Below are positions 1 to 6,820 of a stretch of 13,680 nucleotides of DNA, piece by piece. The notes below the pieces were generated by a model. It worked only from the letters and a program-made list of their open reading frames with translations, was not told the origin of the DNA and searched no databases. Positions within the stretch are counted from its first letter, which is position 1; every line of letters starts with the position of its first letter. The stretch covers positions 1 to 13,680 of the forward strand of contig JAZSLS010000067.1 of the NCBI GenBank assembly GCA_045535465.1, written 5' to 3'. The position numbers were made by a program, and so were the translations under genes. The DNA comes from SIG636 sp045535465. GTDB taxonomy: Bacteria > Bacillota > Clostridia > Oscillospirales > CAG-382.

Positions 1-335
1 CCCGCTACCTTTGGGATTTTGCCGTGTTTCCTGTCAGCTTGGTTTTAAACGTTTAGTGGCGGGCGATTCAAGAATCGCCCCTACATTGTATCCGTTGTCA
101 CACCTTAAAACAACAAACCGTTTTCATTGTAGGGGAGCGCATTGCGCTCCCGTTTTGCGTAACGGGTAAGGTCGGCGAAGCCCCTTGCGTTTCGGGCGGC
201 CGATGACCGCCCCTACGGTATAATTGTTTACACGTTTTGCCGCACCTGTCGTCTGCTGTAAAGCATCGGGCGGCCGATGATCGCCTCAAAGAGAAACAAC
301 AAAGCCGCTCGGTTTTCGCCGAGCGGCTTCTTTTT
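1..335. repeat. Gene-free region with REP-like GTAG palindromes
   Basis: No convincing gene lies here. The stretch contains four short palindromes, three of them bordered by GTAG (or CTAC on the other strand): 61-84 (stem GGGCGATTC/GAATCGCCC, then CTAC), 129-151 (GTAG, then GGGAGCGCA/TGCGCTCCC), 194-216 (GGGCGG/CCGCCC, then CTAC) and a decayed one at 268-285. Positions 1-84 match, inverted, the region 6466-6550 of this window at roughly 80% by eye over the best 54 bp. Positions 207-245 match 6439-6475 inverted. The architecture, GTAG followed by an imperfect palindrome in head-to-tail and inverted pairs, is that of REP/BIME elements mobilised by RAYT transposases. No transposase is visible here, so that origin is inferred. 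The element probably continues left of position 1. Confidence 0.7.
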
Positions 336-337
336 TT
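302..337 (-). terminator. Intrinsic terminator at the end of the PPIase lipoprotein gene
   Basis: A perfect 11-bp stem (302-312 with 319-329) closes a 6-nt loop immediately after the TAA stop at 336-338. Seen from the minus strand, the hairpin is followed by a U-rich but interrupted tract. Seen from the plus strand, it is followed by TTC and seven T. It may therefore stop transcription from both sides. Confidence 0.8.
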
Positions 338-2036
338 ACACCTCGTCAATCGTAATAGACGTTATAACAGGCTGTTTCTCATAGGGGATAGTACCGTTGC
401 CGTCGATAGGCTCTGCCGCTTTTGCAATAGCGTCAACGACCTCCATACCCTCGGTAACCTTGCCAAAGGCTGCGTAATTGCCGTCAAGATGCGGTGCAGC
501 CTCTTGCATAATAAAGAACTGGCTGGAGGCACTGTCGGGGTCGTTTGATCTTGCCATAGAGATAACGCCACGGGTATGCTTTAAGGGATTTTCCACGCCA
601 TTGGACGAAAACTCGCCCTTTATTGTTTGGTCACTGCCGCCGGCGCCATTGTGGTCGGGGTCGCCGCCCTGTATCATAAAGCCTTCCCAAATACGGTGGA
701 AGGTAAGACCGTTATAAAAGCCTTCCTTTGCCAGCTTTACAAAGTTAGCCACGGTAATAGGCGCATAGGTGGGGTCAAGCTCCAGCTTTATAGCGCCGTA
801 ATCCTGTACGTTTATTGTAACGTGGGTAGCAAGAGAAACCGCCTTTGAAAGGATATGTTCCTTAACCTTGTCCCACATAACGTTAGTGCGAAGCTCTTTG
901 TCGTTAAAGTCTTCTTTAAGCTCTTCAACGGTACAGCCCTTCATACTTGCATAGTATTCAATGCGCTCGTTAAACTCTTTATCGCTTATTTTATCTGCGC
1001 CTATTTCTTTTGCTATGGCAAACATAATAATCTCTTCTTTAAGATAGCCGTTTGCGTCCTGCTTGCCCTTTTCGATAACCTCTGCCTCTATCTCTTTCTC
1101 GGTCTTACCAAGAAGCTCCTCCAGCTCTACGCCTTGAATGGCGGCGGTTTCTCTATAATACGCCATCCAATATTCAACAAAGTCGTTTACGTGCTGGTCG
1201 TAAAGCTTTTCAGGGTATTTCACAACGTCACAGTTCTTAACAGCCGCATCCCAAGCCGCATTAAGGTTTGCCGCCTCTGCCTTTTTTACGGCTGTATCGT
1301 ATATAGCCTTGTTAAGAGCGTCGGCGCTTTCGTAGCCAAACTTTTTTGCAAGCTCGTCGGTTATCTGAGGATAAACATACTCCTTAACCGCCTTGATGGT
1401 GATAGCAAAGCGTGTTTCCACACCCTGCATTTCCTCTGCGTGGTACTCCTCGGGAAACGTAACAAAAATATCAAAGCTTTCTCCTGCGGAGTGACCCACC
1501 AGGGCAGCTTCAAAGCCCGGAACAAAGCCTGCCGAGCCAAGGGGAGTAAGGGTATAGTCAGTTGCCGTACCGCCTTCAAACTTTTCGCCGCTTTCCTTAA
1601 TATAGCCCTCAAAGTCAATAACAAGAAGGTCGCCAAGGGCGGCGGGGCGGTTTGCATCCACAGGCTCCTTTGCGTTTTCAAGAGCAGCGTTGCGTACCTC
1701 TGCCACGTATTCATCCGCAACAACGGTAAATTTAACGGACACGCCCTCGTAGTCGCCCAGCTCGGCATAAACGGAAGGGTCTTTTATATCTATAACGTAA
1801 TAGCGCCCGTTCTCATAAACGGGAACGTCGTCCTCTTCCGCAACGCCGTCTCCGCTGTCCTCGCTGCTGTCATCCGTGCTTTGGTCAATACTCTCATCGG
1901 TAGTGGTAACTTCTGCACTGTCCTCACTTGCTTCGGCTTTACTGTTTTCGTCCTTTGCGGCTTCACCGCAAGCGGCAAAGCAGAAAAGCACCGTAAATAC
2001 AGTCAAAAGCAATGCTATAATTCTTTTACCTGTCAT
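336..2036 (-). CDS. Lipoprotein with trigger-factor/FKBP-type and cyclophilin PPIase domains
   Basis: This is a predicted extracytoplasmic foldase, 566 aa, carrying two unrelated prolyl cis-trans isomerase folds. The N terminus is a lipoprotein signal (hydrophobic core 6-19, lipobox FAAC with Cys23), followed by an acidic Ser/Thr/Glu-rich linker to about residue 72. Residues about 130-220 resemble the trigger-factor FKBP domain (VIDFEGYI, FVPGFEAALVG, VTFPEEY). Residues about 221-405 are charged and helical, like the trigger factor/SurA chaperone arm. Residues about 408-566 are a cyclophilin: FHRIWEGFMIQGGDP holds the catalytic-Arg equivalent (Arg448) with Phe453 and Gln456, and SSQFFI and AFGKVTEGMEVVD are also present. 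Start: ATG preceded by AAAGGAG. It is last in a minus-strand cluster and ends at a strong hairpin. Family knowledge suggests folding of secreted proteins outside the membrane, comparable in role to PrsA. The domain calls are strong; the cellular role is inferred. Confidence 0.93.
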   Translation of the reverse strand: MTGKRIIALLLTVFTVLFCFAACGEAAKDENSKAEASEDSAEVTTTDESIDQSTDDSSEDSGDGVAEEDDVPVYENGRYYVIDIKDPSVYAELGDYEGVSVKFTVVADEYVAEVRNAALENAKEPVDANRPAALGDLLVIDFEGYIKESGEKFEGGTATDYTLTPLGSAGFVPGFEAALVGHSAGESFDIFVTFPEEYHAEEMQGVETRFAITIKAVKEYVYPQITDELAKKFGYESADALNKAIYDTAVKKAEAANLNAAWDAAVKNCDVVKYPEKLYDQHVNDFVEYWMAYYRETAAIQGVELEELLGKTEKEIEAEVIEKGKQDANGYLKEEIIMFAIAKEIGADKISDKEFNERIEYYASMKGCTVEELKEDFNDKELRTNVMWDKVKEHILSKAVSLATHVTINVQDYGAIKLELDPTYAPITVANFVKLAKEGFYNGLTFHRIWEGFMIQGGDPDHNGAGGSDQTIKGEFSSNGVENPLKHTRGVISMARSNDPDSASSQFFIMQEAAPHLDGNYAAFGKVTEGMEVVDAIAKAAEPIDGNGTIPYEKQPVITSITIDEV

Positions 2037-2075
2037 AGTTTCAATTACTCCTTTTTGGATACTTCCTTTATTATC

Positions 2076-2615
2076 TCACATTTTAACCCGCTTGTCAATT
2101 CCTTTTAGCGCAAGGCCTCTGCCCAAAGCGGCAGTAGCAAAGGGCAAAAGGGCGGAAACCGCCCCTAAAAATCTAAGGGGACTTGAAGCAAAAGCGCTTC
2201 CTATAAAGCCAAAGGACGGATTAAAAATAAGATATCCGAAAAGAGACACCGTGCCCTTAGCACTAAAAAAACGCACCGTCAAAAAAACGGCGTAAGCAAG
2301 GGGGATTAAAAGCCTGTTTACGTGTAAACCCAAAGCGCCGTAACGCCACGCCGCCAAATGAATAAGAACACTTATGGGAATAAAGGCAACGCCAAGGTCG
2401 GAAAGAGATGGCGTTTTACCGTTTTTTATAAATAAAACGTAGCAAAACACAAAAACAAGCCCCGACAAAAGCTGCAGGCACAGGTAACGCAAAAGGTCAC
2501 CCAAAAAAGGCGCACCCTTTAAGGGAACACGCCCTTTTAATAAAATCAAAAAAGCAAAAGCTGCCGCCACCGCAAAAAACACGGCAAAGAAAACGCGGCT
2601 TAAATTTACGTTCAC
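2076..2615 (-). CDS. Multi-pass membrane protein of unknown function
   Basis: I do not recognise this 179-aa protein. It is strongly hydrophobic, with about six possible membrane segments (roughly residues 8-26, 44-63, 74-90, 101-117, 122-142 and 148-167) separated by short basic or glycine-containing loops, and a basic C-terminal tail (KGIDKRVKM). It has no visible catalytic motif. The start is GTG, preceded by GGGGTG at a suitable distance. It lies 39 nt upstream of the PPIase lipoprotein gene and 56 nt downstream of the 140-aa gene, all on the minus strand and with no terminator between them, so co-transcription is likely. It could be a small integral membrane partner or a transport component. 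The reading frame is trusted because of the start signal, the membrane pattern and the collinear context. Confidence 0.75.
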   Translation of the reverse strand: MNVNLSRVFFAVFFAVAAAFAFLILLKGRVPLKGAPFLGDLLRYLCLQLLSGLVFVFCYVLFIKNGKTPSLSDLGVAFIPISVLIHLAAWRYGALGLHVNRLLIPLAYAVFLTVRFFSAKGTVSLFGYLIFNPSFGFIGSAFASSPLRFLGAVSALLPFATAALGRGLALKGIDKRVKM

Positions 2616-2671
2616 AAGCTCACCCCGATATATTATATATACGGTAGGCGGGTTTTATGAAAACGGCTTTT

Positions 2672-3094
2672 TCAGTTTTGTTTTTCTCGTGTCAAAAGGG
2701 CAAAATACGCCTCAACCGCACCCTTTACGGCTACGTAATTTTTGGGCCATTTTTGGTATCCGCTTGCCCTTATGCGTTGTCCTGCGGCGTTGCGGTAGTA
2801 TAAATTAAAGCTTCTGCCGTCGGCAACACGCTTATCCGCCCTTTTAAAGCCGTCCCATTTTGAAACTCTTTGCTCTGTAATAAGCCTCTCCAGCCCCGTA
2901 ACAAAAGCCTCATCCACCGTATAAATTTGCCTTTCCTCATTAGGAACCCCAAGAGGCTTGACGTAGGCGATGTAGGCATCGTCCTTCTTTTCGAGCTTGT
3001 AGCTTACGTCGCCGTTAGCATACCAGCCTACGACGTACCCAAACTCAAAACAGATGGTGTTTTTTATATCTGCTCTTTTTTTAAACAAACACAT
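2672..3094 (-). CDS. Conserved-looking small protein of unknown function
   Basis: This 140-aa protein has no signal peptide or membrane segment and is probably cytoplasmic. Residues about 15-60 look like beta strands (EFGYVVGWYANGDVSYKLE). The C-terminal half has a pattern I associate with uncharacterised clostridial domains: WDGF at 80-83, then DGRSFNLYY around 92-100, then GQRIRASGYQKWPKNY at 105-120. The aromatic and glycine spacing suggests a small folded beta-rich domain. The start is an ATG with a near-ideal AAAGGAGGT Shine-Dalgarno sequence. It is the first gene of the minus-strand cluster ending with the PPIase lipoprotein, and the terminator at 3164-3196 separates it from spoIVB. No function can be assigned. 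Confidence 0.8.
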   Translation of the reverse strand: MCLFKKRADIKNTICFEFGYVVGWYANGDVSYKLEKKDDAYIAYVKPLGVPNEERQIYTVDEAFVTGLERLITEQRVSKWDGFKRADKRVADGRSFNLYYRNAAGQRIRASGYQKWPKNYVAVKGAVEAYFALLTREKQN

Positions 3095-3163
3095 ACCATT
3101 ACCTCCTTTGTTTTATTGTAGCACAAAAAAGCGCAAAAATAAAGGGGCCGAGGAACAAAAAAG

Positions 3164-3196
3164 AAAAAGCGGCTTCCGGTGTCGAAGTCGCTTTTT
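3164..3196 (-). terminator. Intrinsic terminator downstream of spoIVB
   Basis: A 13-bp stem (3164-3176 with 3184-3196, one G-T pair) encloses a 7-nt loop. A and T runs at the two ends give U tracts on both strands. It lies about 20 nt after the spoIVB stop. The right arm and following bases (GAAGTCGCTTTTT, then CTTTATA a few bases later) recur in the terminators at 6664-6692 and 6854-6882, so this belongs to a local terminator repeat family. Confidence 0.8.
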
Positions 3197-3216
3197 CTGC
3201 TTTATAAACCTTGGTT

Positions 3217-4251
3217 TTACAGCCCTTGGTTAAGCATATTTTGAATGAAGATGCCGTATCCTCTGGTAGGGTCGTTTATCAAAACGTGTGTCACTGCGCC
3301 CACTATTTTACCGTTTTGAACAATAGGACTTCCGCTCATACCCTGCACGATGCCGCCCGATATATCAAGCAGCTTGCTGTCGGTTACTTTTATAAGAAAA
3401 TTTTTTGTTTTGCCGCCGTCCCTGTAAATTTTTTCTATCTCTATTTCAAATTTTTCAGGCGTGTTGCCCTCCACGGTGGTGTAAATAAAGGCTTTGCCCT
3501 CCTTAAGCTCTCTCCTGCTGCCTACGGGAAGAGGGGTCTTTAAGCCTTCGGGCAGGGTGTCAAGCGTACCGTAAACGCCTGTTTCGGTGTTTTGCTCCAC
3601 TATACCCTTTTGCACCTTGTCAAAGCTGCCCTTAAGCTCACCCGGCGCACCCGATGCGCCTCGTCTTACACCGTAGATGTCTACGTCCACTACCACTGCC
3701 CTGCCAAGAGGCATAAGTGCGCCCGTGTCGCTGTCGCAAATACCGTGCCCAAGCCCTGCAAAGCTTTTGCCGTCGGTGCTTATATAGGTCACCGTACCTA
3801 TGCCTGCGGTAGAATCTCTTACCCAAAGCCCTGCCTTATAAGAGCTGCTTTCACGGCAGAGAACAGGCTGTACCGTAAGGAAAAGAACGTCCTCACCGCG
3901 CTTTATCTCAAAGCGCATAGCCTTGCCCTTTGATGCCGCTACTGCATTGCTAAGCTCTGTGGCGCTTTTGGGACGCACGTTGTCTATGGACAGCACTACG
4001 TCTCCCTTTTGAATACCTGCATCCCTTGCAGGGCATTTTGTGCCCACAAAGCTATGAATGTCCGTAAGGCCCACCACTAAAACGCCTTCGGTAAAAAACT
4101 TAACGCCAAAAGCCATTCCACCGGGGTAAAGCTCTGTTTCGGTGGCAGATACCGCAAGACTTGCCTTAGTTGTCAAAACCCCTGAGCCAAGCACCGTAAA
4201 CACTACGGCTAAACCAAGGGCAATTGTTAAAATGCGTATTTTTTTAGCCAT
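3217..4251 (-). CDS. spoIVB: SpoIVB intermembrane-space sporulation serine protease
   Basis: SpoIVB is the S55-family protease made in the forespore. It crosses into the space between the two spore membranes and cleaves SpoIVFA, which releases pro-sigma-K processing. Numbered from the start used here (344 aa): membrane anchor or signal at about 5-27, a PDZ domain at about 42-128 (carrying AGIQKGDVVLSIDN), then the S55 protease domain. His169 sits in AGLGHGICD, Ser306 in GGIVQGMSGSPI, and Asp291 fits the third catalytic position. VTHVLINDPTRGYGIFI is family-typical. A longer ATG start at 4278 exists but has no ribosome site; the ATG at 4251 has AGCAGG six bases upstream. The gene is diverged from ktrB. 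In many Bacillota spoIVB is next to spo0A, which is not seen here. Confidence 0.95.
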   Translation of the reverse strand: MAKKIRILTIALGLAVVFTVLGSGVLTTKASLAVSATETELYPGGMAFGVKFFTEGVLVVGLTDIHSFVGTKCPARDAGIQKGDVVLSIDNVRPKSATELSNAVAASKGKAMRFEIKRGEDVLFLTVQPVLCRESSSYKAGLWVRDSTAGIGTVTYISTDGKSFAGLGHGICDSDTGALMPLGRAVVVDVDIYGVRRGASGAPGELKGSFDKVQKGIVEQNTETGVYGTLDTLPEGLKTPLPVGSRRELKEGKAFIYTTVEGNTPEKFEIEIEKIYRDGGKTKNFLIKVTDSKLLDISGGIVQGMSGSPIVQNGKIVGAVTHVLINDPTRGYGIFIQNMLNQGL

Positions 4252-4284
4252 TGTAAACCTGCTTTCCTTGTTTTGCATCGGTTT

Positions 4285-4313
4285 TAATTTGCGTAATGCT
4301 AAAGAATATATGC
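4285..4313 (-). promoter_or_regulatory. Possible forespore (sigma-G/F-like) promoter of spoIVB
   Basis: On the minus strand GCATA (4313-4309) and CAAATTA (4291-4285) are separated by 17 bp, resembling sigma-G spacing and boxes (about 5 of 7 matches in the -10). Transcription would start near 4278, which would support the 4251 translation start. spoIVB is under sigma-F/sigma-G control in Bacillus subtilis. The match is imperfect and the region is AT-rich. Confidence 0.3.
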
Positions 4314-4328
4314 AAGGAAATAAAAAAC

Positions 4329-4357
4329 TTGACGAAAATTTAAAGGCGTGTTATAGT
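4329..4357 (+). promoter_or_regulatory. Sigma-A promoter of ktrBA
   Basis: TTGACG (4329-4334) and TATAGT (4352-4357) are separated by exactly 17 bp. This is a good vegetative promoter, with a start expected near 4364 and a leader of about 50 nt before ktrB. That leader is too short for a c-di-AMP (ydaO-type) riboswitch, which often controls potassium genes. Confidence 0.7.
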
Positions 4358-4413
4358 AATAAATACGAACCTTGGTTTTGTTTTTTTAAATTTGTTTAAG
4401 GTATGGTTGTGAT

Positions 4414-5766
4414 ATGAAAAAACAACGGTTTTGGGTATCAACTACACATATTATATTGCTTAGCTTTTTAATTGCCATATTTATAGGAGCACTGTTGCTT
4501 TATCTTCCCATAAGCTCTGCCGACGGAAAATCCGTTTCCTTTTTGGATGCGCTTTTTACCGCAACCACCTCTACCTGCGTTACGGGCCTGGTGGTTACGC
4601 CTACCGTTACGCAATGGAGCCTTTTTGGGCAAATAGTTATACTTGCGCTTATTCAGATAGGCGGCCTTGGCGTTATAACGATTATGTCGGGAGTAATGAT
4701 GCTTCTGCAGAGAAAAATAGGCATAGGCGACAGACTGCTTTTGCAGGACGCTTTTAATTTAAACTCACTTTCGGGGCTGGTAAGCTTTGTAAAAAAGGTA
4801 GTTTTGGGCACTTTTATTATAGAGGGTGCAGGAGCTTTACTGTATATGACGGTGTTTGTACCGGAGTTTGGCGCTAAAGGAATTTGGATTTCGGTTTTCA
4901 CCTCCGTTTCCGCCTTTTGCAACGCAGGTGTTGATATCATTGCCGAAAACAGCCTTTGTAATTACGCTCTTAATCCCGTGGTTAACCTTGTTACCTGCAC
5001 TCTTATTATTTTGGGCGGCATTGGCTACGTTGTTTGGTGGGACGTGCTTAGGGTGCTTAAATCGTCAAAGAAAGCCAACGTATTTAAAAGCCTTACCCTG
5101 CACAGTAAAATTGTGCTTACCGCAACCTTTATTTTAATAGTTTTAGGCGCTTTGCTTATTTTTGCTTTTGAATACAACAACCCACAGACAATGAAAGACT
5201 GCACCCTGTGGGAAAAAATACAGCTTTCCGTATTCCAATCGGTTACAACAAGAACTGCGGGCTTTGCGTCAGTTCCGCAGGAAAATCTGTCAAACGCTTC
5301 CTCGGTAATATGCCTGCTCCTTATGTTTATAGGCGGCTCTCCCGTTGGTACTGCGGGCGGTATTAAAACCGTTACCTTTGCCGTGATAGCAGCATCCGCC
5401 CTTTCTTCTATCCGCAACAAGGAGGATACGGAGATGTTTGGCAGACAGCTTTCCAAGCAGGCTGTAAGCAAGGCGGTTGCCGTTGCCTGTATGTCCTTTG
5501 CTATTATGTTTGTTTCCACCGCTTTGCTTTCTGCGGTTACGGATGCTTCTGCCTTGGACATAGTCTACGAAACCGTAAGCGCCACCGCAACGGTAGGTCT
5601 TAGCAGAAACCTTACGGCTTCCCTTAACAGCATAGGAAAGCTTATAATTATAGTAACAATGTATCTTGGCAGGGTAGGGCCTATATCTCTTGCCCTTGCC
5701 TTTAACAGAAAACAGGACAACCATAATATAGTAAGAAACCCCACCGAAGATATAAGCGTGGGTTAA
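4414..5766 (+). CDS. ktrB: Potassium uptake channel subunit KtrB/TrkH family
   Basis: This is the membrane subunit of a Ktr-type potassium transporter, 450 aa, the usual KtrB length. It shows the four-fold membrane-pore-membrane design. The four pore-loop glycines lie in TCVTGL (54-59), CNAGVD (169-174), TRTAGF (279-284) and ATVGLS (392-397). IQIGGLGVITI (80-90) and MYLGRVGPISL (416-426) are also family signatures. A gating-loop-like stretch rich in Gly and Ala (GGSPVGTAGGIKT, 307-319) follows the third pore. Uptake of K+ is driven by membrane potential and often coupled to Na+. The ribosome site is weak (AAGG about 12 nt upstream). The regulatory subunit gene follows after 13 nt. The first gene of the operon is preceded by a good sigma-A promoter. 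Confidence 0.96.
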   Translation: MKKQRFWVSTTHIILLSFLIAIFIGALLLYLPISSADGKSVSFLDALFTATTSTCVTGLVVTPTVTQWSLFGQIVILALIQIGGLGVITIMSGVMMLLQRKIGIGDRLLLQDAFNLNSLSGLVSFVKKVVLGTFIIEGAGALLYMTVFVPEFGAKGIWISVFTSVSAFCNAGVDIIAENSLCNYALNPVVNLVTCTLIILGGIGYVVWWDVLRVLKSSKKANVFKSLTLHSKIVLTATFILIVLGALLIFAFEYNNPQTMKDCTLWEKIQLSVFQSVTTRTAGFASVPQENLSNASSVICLLLMFIGGSPVGTAGGIKTVTFAVIAASALSSIRNKEDTEMFGRQLSKQAVSKAVAVACMSFAIMFVSTALLSAVTDASALDIVYETVSATATVGLSRNLTASLNSIGKLIIIVTMYLGRVGPISLALAFNRKQDNHNIVRNPTEDISVG

Positions 5767-5779
5767 GAGGGAGAATACT

Positions 5780-6430
5780 ATGAGTATTAATAAAACCTAT
5801 GCCGTTTTGGGGCTTGGCAGATACGGTCGAGCCGTAGCGGAGGAGCTTGTAAACAACGGCGCAGAGGTGCTTGCCGTTGATATTGACCAAAACAACGTTA
5901 ATGACGCCGGCAAAACCATACCCGTTTGCAAATGCGCCGATATTACAAATCACGAAGTTATTGAAAGACTGGGCATTGCAAGCATCGACGTGGTAATTAT
6001 AGCAATGGCAAGCAATCTTGAAGCCAGCGTTATGGCGCTTACCCTTTGCAAGGAAGCGGGCGTAAAAAACGTTATAGTTAAATGCGCAACCGAAACACAT
6101 CAAAAAATTTTAAGCCGTGTGGGCGCAGACAAGGTTATCTTCCCCGAAAAGGAATCGGGCATTCGTCTTGCAAAAAATTTGCTTAGCTCGGGCTTTTCCG
6201 AGATGATAGAGCTTTCCGACGAGGTTTCTATGGTGGAGCTGGACGTGAAGGACGATTGGGTGGGTAAGACCTTAATTGAGCTTAGTCTGCGTAAAAAGTA
6301 TTCCATAAACGTGGTTGCCTTGCGTGTCGGCGACACTATACAAACCGCCATTGACCCAAACCTGCCCTTGGAAAAGGGTATGGAGCTTATAGTTATTGCA
6401 AACACTGCTAAGCTTAAAAAGTTGAAATAA
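5780..6430 (+). CDS. ktrA: Potassium uptake regulatory subunit KtrA (RCK protein)
   Basis: This cytoplasmic gating subunit of 216 aa forms an octameric ring under KtrB and binds ATP/ADP or NAD(H). The RCK-N Rossmann domain starts with YAVLGLGRYGRAVAEEL (GxGxxG at 11-16) and has the ribose-binding acidic residues in VDID (33-36). Later strands (VVIIAM, NVIVKC, DKVIFPE) complete the fold to about residue 125. The RCK-C domain (about 135-216, SMVELDVKDDWVGKTLIEL to the end) is the part that binds c-di-AMP in characterised KtrA proteins. The start has GAGGGAG upstream. The length and both domains are complete. It lies directly after ktrB. The nearest terminator-like hairpin downstream is at 6664-6692, after about 230 bp. 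Confidence 0.95.
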   Translation: MSINKTYAVLGLGRYGRAVAEELVNNGAEVLAVDIDQNNVNDAGKTIPVCKCADITNHEVIERLGIASIDVVIIAMASNLEASVMALTLCKEAGVKNVIVKCATETHQKILSRVGADKVIFPEKESGIRLAKNLLSSGFSEMIELSDEVSMVELDVKDDWVGKTLIELSLRKKYSINVVALRVGDTIQTAIDPNLPLEKGMELIVIANTAKLKKLK

Positions 6431-6629
6431 ACAAACAGCGGAAAAACCGTGTAAACGCTTATGCCGTAGGGGCGATTCTCAAATCGTCCGCCACGTGACG
6501 TTTAAAGCCGTGCTGACGGCAAACCCGGTTAACACCGAAAGGCGGCGGGACGTTCGAGAACGTCCCCTACATAAAAGCGGTACGCCCGTTTTTCGGACGG
6601 TAAAGTTTAAGCAAAACGGCAGACAGGCT
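6431..6629. repeat. REP-like palindrome pair in gene-free region
   Basis: No gene is visible. Two palindromes face outward: 6466-6489 (GTAG then GGGCGATT/AATCGTCC) and 6547-6570 (GGGACGTTC/GAACGTCCC then CTAC), separated by about 57 bp. This makes a BIME-like composite of 105 bp bounded by GTAGGGG and CCCCTAC. Positions 6466-6550 match 1-84 of this window in inverted orientation. The left flank 6439-6475 matches 207-245 inverted, so homology extends beyond the palindromes themselves. Confidence 0.7.
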
Positions 6630-6736
6630 CGTTCATAGCAAAAAAACATATAATAATAAAAAGAAAAAGTGGCTTCAAAGAAGTCGCTTTTTCCTCTTTA
6701 TACATAATTTTACTGTTTTTTGCGGTCTGCGCTTTT
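6630..6736. repeat. Direct repeat copy A (with terminator hairpin)
   Basis: This is the first of two copies of a roughly 106-bp sequence. The last 76 bp (6661-6736) are identical to 6851-6926; the first 31 bp differ only by a small change and one extra base in an AT run. It contains the hairpin at 6664-6692. A 77-codon minus-strand frame across it is best regarded as a by-product of the repeat. Confidence 0.85.
6664..6692 (+). terminator. Terminator hairpin in repeat copy A
   Basis: A 13-bp stem (6664-6676 with 6680-6692, two G-T pairs) with an AAA loop, A-rich on the left and T-rich on the right, so it could work on both strands. It is the first intrinsic-terminator-like structure downstream of ktrA. 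Confidence 0.65.
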
Positions 6737-6820
6737 CGCCCACCTTCCTCGGAGCCGTGAAAAATGATGCAGAATGGGCGAACTGAACCGTAGCTGTACT
6801 TTGTACTGCAAGGTGAAGTT
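6737..6820. other. Structured spacer between the direct repeats
   Basis: These 84 bp contain an 8-bp inverted repeat TTCGCCCA/TGGGCGAA (6735-6742 and 6775-6782) and a small GTAC-TTT-GTAC palindrome near 6796-6806. They also contain GGAGCCGTGAAAA (6751-6763), which recurs inverted at 6925-6937 just after copy B. No coding potential is evident. The layout suggests a small intergenic repeat element. Confidence 0.5.

Noticed and set aside
61..285. CRISPR-like array
   Set aside because: The repeated units are palindromes of differing sequence, irregular spacing and mixed orientation, without uniform repeats and spacers.
855..2108. A 417-codon open frame on the plus strand
   Set aside because: It runs antisense to the dual isomerase gene, whose domains and ribosome site are clear. 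Its translation shows no recognisable domain; it is open because of codon bias.
2632..2637. TATAAT on the minus strand before the 179-aa membrane protein gene
   Set aside because: No -35 box at 16-18 bp, and the leader would be about 10 nt and would cut into the ribosome site.
3115..3123. TGCTACAAT extended -10 box before the 140-aa gene
   Set aside because: The implied start would fall inside the Shine-Dalgarno sequence (3101-3109), leaving almost no leader, and there is no good -35 box.
4364..4413. Possible c-di-AMP (ydaO-type) riboswitch before ktrB
   Set aside because: The leader expected from the promoter is only about 50 nt, too short for that aptamer, and no matching conserved stems were seen.
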